Shown in pieces: positions 59,606 to 64,000 of a stretch of 64,000 nucleotides of DNA. The stretch is from the NCBI GenBank assembly GCA_050949645.1, contig JBMNGC010000001.1:1178001-1242000 (forward strand). Direction: 5' to 3'. This DNA comes from RUG369 sp050949645 (GTDB lineage Bacteria > Planctomycetota > Planctomycetia > Pirellulales > Thermoguttaceae). Below the pieces are notes generated by a model. It was given only the letters and a program-made list of their open reading frames with translations. It was not told the origin of the DNA and did not search any database. Both the position numbers and the translations under genes were made by a program. Each line of letters begins with the position of its first letter. Within the stretch, counting starts at the first letter, position 1.

Positions 59606-60337
59606 TCAGCAGGATTTTTGAGCTTCTTCAACAGCCAACCGAATTCGTTCAAAAGGCTCGACGCTGTCGATCGATTTGAGGAATGGATCAACTCTTGCAA
59701 CACACTCTTCGAAGGGGATTTTATCTCCTGCCGCCGTGGTAAAGCCAACAGGCAACGCAATGCAATTTTTCCCCAGTACCGCTTCCCGCAAACTCGAGTA
59801 GTCGACGCCGGGGACCACTGGCGCGGTCTCCAGCGATTCATAGAAAACGGAACCGACCTGACGAGCGTCGTTGGTGAGCTCTGTGACGCCCGCAAGCTCG
59901 CCGGCGGTCTCTCCGGATCGGTGAGAATCCGTTGTAGAAAGATCGTCTTCCCGCACGTTCCGCATGGCTGGTTGAACCAGCGTTTCAGCGTCCGGCTCAA
60001 TCGTCTTAACATGTTGAAGAACCAGTCCGATTGGGACGTCGAGCAACGGCAGGGCCGTAAGCATATTCGGGTTGTTCGTCAGAATCGCGTTAAGGTTTAA
60101 TTTAGTTCTACCGACAAGAGCCGGCGCAATCTGCTCGCCGCAGACAAAGCTCTCAAGCGTGGCTCCGTAGAGAATTTCTTGCGCTTTGTTAGGGCGAACC
60201 GGCGCGGTACAGTGAAATTCAACGGGTCGGCCGACAAGGTTTAGGACAAGAAAACCTCCGATCAAACCATGAAGGGGACTCCCCAACGCAGTTAGAAAAC
60301 CCAAATGAGACGGTTTCTTTTTTTCGTCCAAACGCAC
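59606..60337 (-). CDS. Conserved-looking protein of unknown function
   Basis: A 243-residue soluble protein that I do not recognise. It begins with a Gly-rich hydrophobic stretch (LGSPLHGLIGGFLVLNLVG), too short and late for a clear signal peptide, and continues with a mixed alpha-beta sequence (LPLLDVPIGLVLQHVKTIEPD, LREAVLGKNCIALPVGFT). The GTG at 60337 has AAGG upstream at 8 bases. Placed between the UvrD-type and SNF2 helicase genes, 33 bases before the latter, it is probably cotranscribed with it. Confidence 0.65.
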   Translation of the reverse strand: MRLDEKKKPSHLGFLTALGSPLHGLIGGFLVLNLVGRPVEFHCTAPVRPNKAQEILYGATLESFVCGEQIAPALVGRTKLNLNAILTNNPNMLTALPLLDVPIGLVLQHVKTIEPDAETLVQPAMRNVREDDLSTTDSHRSGETAGELAGVTELTNDARQVGSVFYESLETAPVVPGVDYSSLREAVLGKNCIALPVGFTTAAGDKIPFEECVARVDPFLKSIDSVEPFERIRLAVEEAQKSC

Positions 60338-60493
60338 TGTCTTACCTTAACTCCTGCTCTCGAAAGGAAACGTTCGCCTTGAGTCGTAAAGAATCGAGTC
60401 GACGCTCCGCAGTGAAACCAAAATAAACTCACGCAATTGTAGAAATTTATCCGACGTTCTTCAAGATGAAAAAGCAACGGTTCATGCTGGTCG

Positions 60494-62497
60494 TTAGGAC
60501 TCAGAACGCCTAGACGCGCCCGTCCCTTTGAGTCCGCTTTTGATGTTGAGATAATGAGGATTCTCCGACTGGCCAGTAAGTTCATAGAGGAACCTGCTTG
60601 GCATGGTCCTCTTCATTTTACCCCGTTTGAGCCTTGCAAGGGCAAAGGAAAGAGTAAGCCGGCGTTGCGCGCGCGTCACGCCTACGTAGCAAAGTCGTCG
60701 CTCTTCCTCCACGCCGTCTTCGGAGATATCTTCTATGGAACGGCGGTGCGGGAGAATCCCCTCTTCCATTCCAACCATATAAACTTCCTTGAACTCGAGT
60801 CCCTTGGCAGCGTGATAGGTCGATAGGACGACAGCATTCGCCTTCGATTTTTTGTCCTGTTGCGATGAAAAATCGGGTCCGCCAAGAGACGCGTCGTCAA
60901 GAAAATCCGACAACGTTCCGTTGGGATGCTCGTTAAGATACGCGGCGACGGCGGTCAAAACTTCGTCGACAGAATTTTTGCGATCTCTTCGCTCGTTCTC
61001 GTCGGGATAGAGGCGCGCAAGCTCGTCTTCGTAACGCACTTGCCTAAGAAGTTCCTCAACGGCGTCGGGAGAGAAACTCCTACGCATCTTACCCGAATGA
61101 AACTGAATGGTTTTGTAAAAGGAGGAGATCGCTTTACGAGATCTGACGTCGAGGCTTTCGTATACGGGAGAAGCAGGATTGAGCGCAGACCACAGCGAAG
61201 TTTTGTTCGCCGACGCATACTCTCGAAGTTTTGCAAGGGTTGTCGATCCGATCCCTCGCGGAGGAGCGTTGATAATGCGCAACAACGCAACGTCGTCGTA
61301 GGAATGTAATAGGATTTTAAGATATGAGATGACGTCTTTAACCTCTTTTCGGTCAAAGAACGATTGACCTCCGAAGATAGAATAAGGAATATTCTCCTCG
61401 CGGAGCTCCATCTCGAAAGCGCGCGGCTGATCGTTCGTTCGGAACAGAATCGCAAAATCTCGAGGTTGGCGTTTGGATTCGGCTAGTCGTCGCTTTATCT
61501 CCGCGACAATGCGTTTCGCCTCTACTTCGCCGCTCTTGCACTGAATGATACGAGGCGCCACGCCCTGGACGGTCGAACGTAGTCGCTTATCATGTCGATA
61601 CGTGTTGAAGGCGATCAAGCGATTGGCCCACGACAGTATCTGGTGCGTCGAGCGATAATTTTCTTCAAGACGTATCGTTTTCGCGTCGGGCCAATCCCTT
61701 TTAAAATTGAGGATATGGCGCACCTCCGCGCCTCGCCATCCATAGATCGCCTGATCGTCGTCGCCTACGACGCAAAGATTGCGACGCAACGCGGCAAGTC
61801 CGGAAATAATTCGGTATTGGCTGAGGTTCGTATCCTGATATTCGTCGACCAGAATATGGTCGAAACGCTCCGATTCCTTCCTGAGAACTTCTGGAAACTG
61901 TTCGAACAGATCTTCAGTCAGGAGCAGGATATCGTCGAAGTCGACCGCGCCAAGGTCGTGAAGCTTAACCTGATATCGGGAATACGCTCGCGCGCAAAGG
62001 TACTCTCGCGAGGACCGCGCCGTTCTCTGCGCGGCAGGCGGTCTGACGCCAGACGATTTCCAGTCGCTGATCTGCCGGAGAAAGTCGCCAGGCGTGAGCG
62101 CGCCCGACGACAACTTTATGCTGCGTAGCACTTGCCGCGCCACAGATTCCTGATCGCCGCGATCGTATATCGAGAACTGACTAGGATAGCCGAGCAAGCT
62201 AATGTTGCGCCGAAGAATACGAACGCACAAGGAGTGAAACGTCGAAATTTCAGGACGTTTATTGCCGCTTCGTTTAGGAAGCATCGCCATGGAACGCTCG
62301 AGCATCTCCCGCGCCGCTTTGTTCGTAAAAGTTACGGCAAGAATACGATCGGGCGCTACGCCGCTCTTAATGAGACGCGCTATTCGACAGGTAACGACTC
62401 GCGTCTTACCCGTCCCGGCGCCCGCGAGAACCAAAAGAGGGCCGCTAAGCGTTTCGACTGCGGCGCGTTGCCCTTCATTTAGCGACATTTTCTTCAT
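60494..62497 (-). CDS. UvrD/PcrA/Rep-type superfamily 1 helicase
   Basis: A 667-residue 3'-5' DNA helicase. All motifs are intact: LNEGQRAAV (Q), LAGAGTGKT (Walker A), AVTFTNKAAREM (Ia), VDEYQDTN (Walker B), VVGDDDQAIYGWRGA (III), LEENYRSTHQIL (IV), STYHAAKGLEF (V) and LCYVGVTRAQ (VI). It should unwind DNA in repair or remove bound protein. It is a little shorter than E. coli UvrD (720) and lacks the C-terminal RNA polymerase-binding Tudor region, more like Rep. Start set at the ATG at 62497; a TTG 6 codons upstream and an ATG 3 codons downstream are alternatives. Confidence 0.94.
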   Translation of the reverse strand: MKKMSLNEGQRAAVETLSGPLLVLAGAGTGKTRVVTCRIARLIKSGVAPDRILAVTFTNKAAREMLERSMAMLPKRSGNKRPEISTFHSLCVRILRRNISLLGYPSQFSIYDRGDQESVARQVLRSIKLSSGALTPGDFLRQISDWKSSGVRPPAAQRTARSSREYLCARAYSRYQVKLHDLGAVDFDDILLLTEDLFEQFPEVLRKESERFDHILVDEYQDTNLSQYRIISGLAALRRNLCVVGDDDQAIYGWRGAEVRHILNFKRDWPDAKTIRLEENYRSTHQILSWANRLIAFNTYRHDKRLRSTVQGVAPRIIQCKSGEVEAKRIVAEIKRRLAESKRQPRDFAILFRTNDQPRAFEMELREENIPYSIFGGQSFFDRKEVKDVISYLKILLHSYDDVALLRIINAPPRGIGSTTLAKLREYASANKTSLWSALNPASPVYESLDVRSRKAISSFYKTIQFHSGKMRRSFSPDAVEELLRQVRYEDELARLYPDENERRDRKNSVDEVLTAVAAYLNEHPNGTLSDFLDDASLGGPDFSSQQDKKSKANAVVLSTYHAAKGLEFKEVYMVGMEEGILPHRRSIEDISEDGVEEERRLCYVGVTRAQRRLTLSFALARLKRGKMKRTMPSRFLYELTGQSENPHYLNIKSGLKGTGASRRSES

Positions 62498-62535
62498 GAC
62501 GATACCGTAACCCAAGACGTCGTAACGACCTTAGA

Positions 62536-63615
62536 TCATTCTCGAGCGTCGTCGAGTTCAGATCTGGCTTCTCGCAAGACTTTGCACACGAGCAAATCAA
62601 CGGTCATGCCTTCGGCTTGAGCGAGATAGTTAAGGGTTACGCGACTCCGCAGCGCCGGCGGCGCGGCGCGTTCGACGTCTTCGAAGGAGACCGCCGGACG
62701 ACCGTCAAAAGCCGCGAACGCCTTGGCGCCGAGTAAAATCGCCTGGCTCGCGCGTGGTCCGGCGCCCCACTCGACATACTGCTGCGTCGCTTCCGTGGAG
62801 ATCCTCACCTGCGGTCGCGTTTTACGAGCAATCGCTACCGCATACTCAGCGACGCGTTGCGAAACGACGAGACGGCGGACAAGCGCCTGAAACTTGAGAA
62901 CGTCGGAGCGCGTAACGGTCGGAGGCGCTGGCGACCTCTCTTCCCGCGTCGTCGCCAACGCCATCGCAACCTCGTCCGCAGCCTTGGGATAATCGATCGT
63001 AAGACTGAAGAGAAACCGATCGAGCTGCGCTTCAGGAAGCTGATAAGTTCCTTCATGCTCGATAGGGTTCTGCGTTGCCAGGACAAAAAAGGGCGGTTCA
63101 AGCGCATGACGTTTGCCAGCGACTGTCACCTGCCCTTCCTGCAACGCTTCAAGGAGCGCGGCCTGCGTCTTAGGGGGCGTTCTATTAATCTCGTCGGCAA
63201 GAATGACGTTCGCAAAAACGGGCCCTGGCACGAAATCAAAGACGCGACCGCCCTGCGCAGATTCCTGAAGAACGTTCGAGCCAAGAATATCGCTCGGCGT
63301 CAGATCGGGAGTAAATTGGATGCGACTGAATTTAAGCTCGAGCGCATCAGCGATCGAACGCACAATTCGCGTCTTGCCGAGTCCAGGTACGCCGGTGAGC
63401 AGAACGTGTCCTCCGGCAAACATTGCGGCAAGGATATCTTCTAAAAGCTGATCCTGACCAAAAATCTCGCCGGACAAACGAGATAAAACAACTTCTTTAA
63501 ATTCCTTAAAGCGCTTTAAGAGCGCTACGTCGTCTTCCGACAAATCCGAAGGAAGCGACGCGTTCGCTTTTTTTTGCATGAAATTCCCTGCAATCTTTTC
63601 GACAACGTCCGACAT
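62536..63615 (-). CDS. MoxR-family AAA+ ATPase
   Basis: A 359-residue AAA+ ATPase. Walker A is LLTGVPGLGKT (from about 72), Walker B VILADEINRTPPKTQAALLEAL, sensor 1 FFVLATQNPIEHEGTYQLPEAQLDRF, followed by the helical lid with GPRASQAILLGAKAFA. MoxR proteins assist cofactor insertion or complex assembly, usually with a DUF58 protein and VWA-domain proteins. Here no DUF58 gene follows; the next gene, 38 bases on, is a helicase. The longer N-terminus (about 45 residues) includes a charged helix. The ribosome site is weak. Confidence 0.93.
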   Translation of the reverse strand: MSDVVEKIAGNFMQKKANASLPSDLSEDDVALLKRFKEFKEVVLSRLSGEIFGQDQLLEDILAAMFAGGHVLLTGVPGLGKTRIVRSIADALELKFSRIQFTPDLTPSDILGSNVLQESAQGGRVFDFVPGPVFANVILADEINRTPPKTQAALLEALQEGQVTVAGKRHALEPPFFVLATQNPIEHEGTYQLPEAQLDRFLFSLTIDYPKAADEVAMALATTREERSPAPPTVTRSDVLKFQALVRRLVVSQRVAEYAVAIARKTRPQVRISTEATQQYVEWGAGPRASQAILLGAKAFAAFDGRPAVSFEDVERAAPPALRSRVTLNYLAQAEGMTVDLLVCKVLREARSELDDARE

Positions 63616-63752
63616 ACTCGTTGGCAGAAAAGAAAATCTGAGATAGAAGCGACAGAACGCTCGCGCTCCGCCTTAATTTCGACGACAAGACGTCTAGGCG
63701 TTCAATTAGCGCAACGAGCGTCTGCTGCGTTAACTTCTGAGATTCTAGAGGG

Positions 63753-64000
63753 TCATTTTTTCACGGCGTTCGCTTGCTCGTGACGCTCGCGAACGATCTC
63801 TTCCTGAAGCGCGGTCGGAATGCGTTTATACTTTAGGAATTCCATCGAAAAAACGCCCTGACCTTGCGTCATACTCCGAAGAACTGAGGAATAACCGAAA
63901 GTTTCGGCAAGTGGAACTTCGCCAAGGATTCGGCACGTAGCGCCGCTTGTTTCCGTCTGCGTTACAACGCCGCGACGACTCGCAAGGTCTCCCACAACCC
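63753..64000 (-). CDS. fusA: Elongation factor G (C-terminal fragment)
   Basis: Enters from the right edge; only the last 81 residues are visible. They match EF-G domain V: VGDLASRRGVV, then VPLAETFGYSSVLRSMTQGQGVFSMEF and the closing helix EEIVRERHE. EF-G is the GTPase that drives translocation on the ribosome. Whether this is the main copy or a paralogue cannot be told from the fragment. It ends 137 bases before the MoxR gene. Confidence 0.92.
   Translation of the reverse strand, partial: VVGDLASRRGVVTQTETSGATCRILGEVPLAETFGYSSVLRSMTQGQGVFSMEFLKYKRIPTALQEEIVRERHEQANAVKK

Noticed and set aside
1..64000. CRISPR arrays, insertion sequences, prophage genes or restriction systems.
   Set aside because: No regularly spaced direct repeats, transposases, integrases or phage structural genes were seen anywhere in the window.

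Overview
The window looks like chromosomal DNA from a planctomycete (Planctomycetota, probably Pirellulales-like), with GC content near one half. The evidence is a set of planctomycete-style families: a multihaem cytochrome, a Tat-exported Gfo/Idh/MocA oxidoreductase, an inner-membrane protein with squalene-cyclase-type repeats, a DUF4139-like lipoprotein next to an ECF sigma factor, several short Gly-Cys lipoproteins, a MoxR ATPase and an LptF/G permease. The organism call is inferred from these families; no rRNA is present. I see no insertion sequence, prophage or CRISPR array. Most genes are ordinary chromosomal genes.

Layout. 1-6.2 kb (+): the 3' end of a multihaem cytochrome, a PAS-GAF-pseudoreceiver protein, and a 1019-residue protein made of two tandem SorC-like halves. 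6.2-10.8 kb (-): a DUF4432-type aldose-epimerase-like protein, a hotdog thioesterase, an isopropylmalate/isocitrate-type dehydrogenase and a pterin-binding methyltransferase. 11.3-16.5 kb: argG (+) and carB (-), two arginine/pyrimidine genes, the latter with a 380-nt leader that looks like an attenuator. 16.6-22.2 kb (-): an ECF sigma factor, a membrane protein and a DUF4139-like lipoprotein form one operon; then a secreted protein, tRNA-Glu and a small lipoprotein. 22.6-27.3 kb: a WD40-like lipoprotein, a Nudix hydrolase and a TIM-barrel sugar-phosphate isomerase (+), and an SDR (-).

27.4-40.5 kb (+): SRP RNA, dnaX with a slippery A10 run, an HD hydrolase, rsmA, tatA, an acyl-CoA dehydrogenase, an AnmK-like protein, a HIT protein, an M20 peptidase, a chain of RNA hairpins, and aat. 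40.6-46.2 kb (-): a cytosolic histidine kinase behind a 1577-residue protein of unknown function. 46.8-53.5 kb: the Tat oxidoreductase (+); greA, a secreted protein, the cyclase-repeat protein and citrate synthase (-). 54.1-56.2 kb (+): two secreted proteins. 56.5-64 kb (-): EF-G (partial), MoxR, a UvrD/PcrA helicase, an unknown protein, a SNF2 helicase and an LptF/G permease.

Regulation is unusually readable here. Many transcription units have a recognisable -35/-10 pair and end in a hairpin, and convergent neighbours share bidirectional terminators. The points most worth following up are the tandem SorC-like protein with its paired CxxCxxC motifs, the carB leader with mutually exclusive hairpins, the dnaX slippery run, and the structured RNA ahead of aat.
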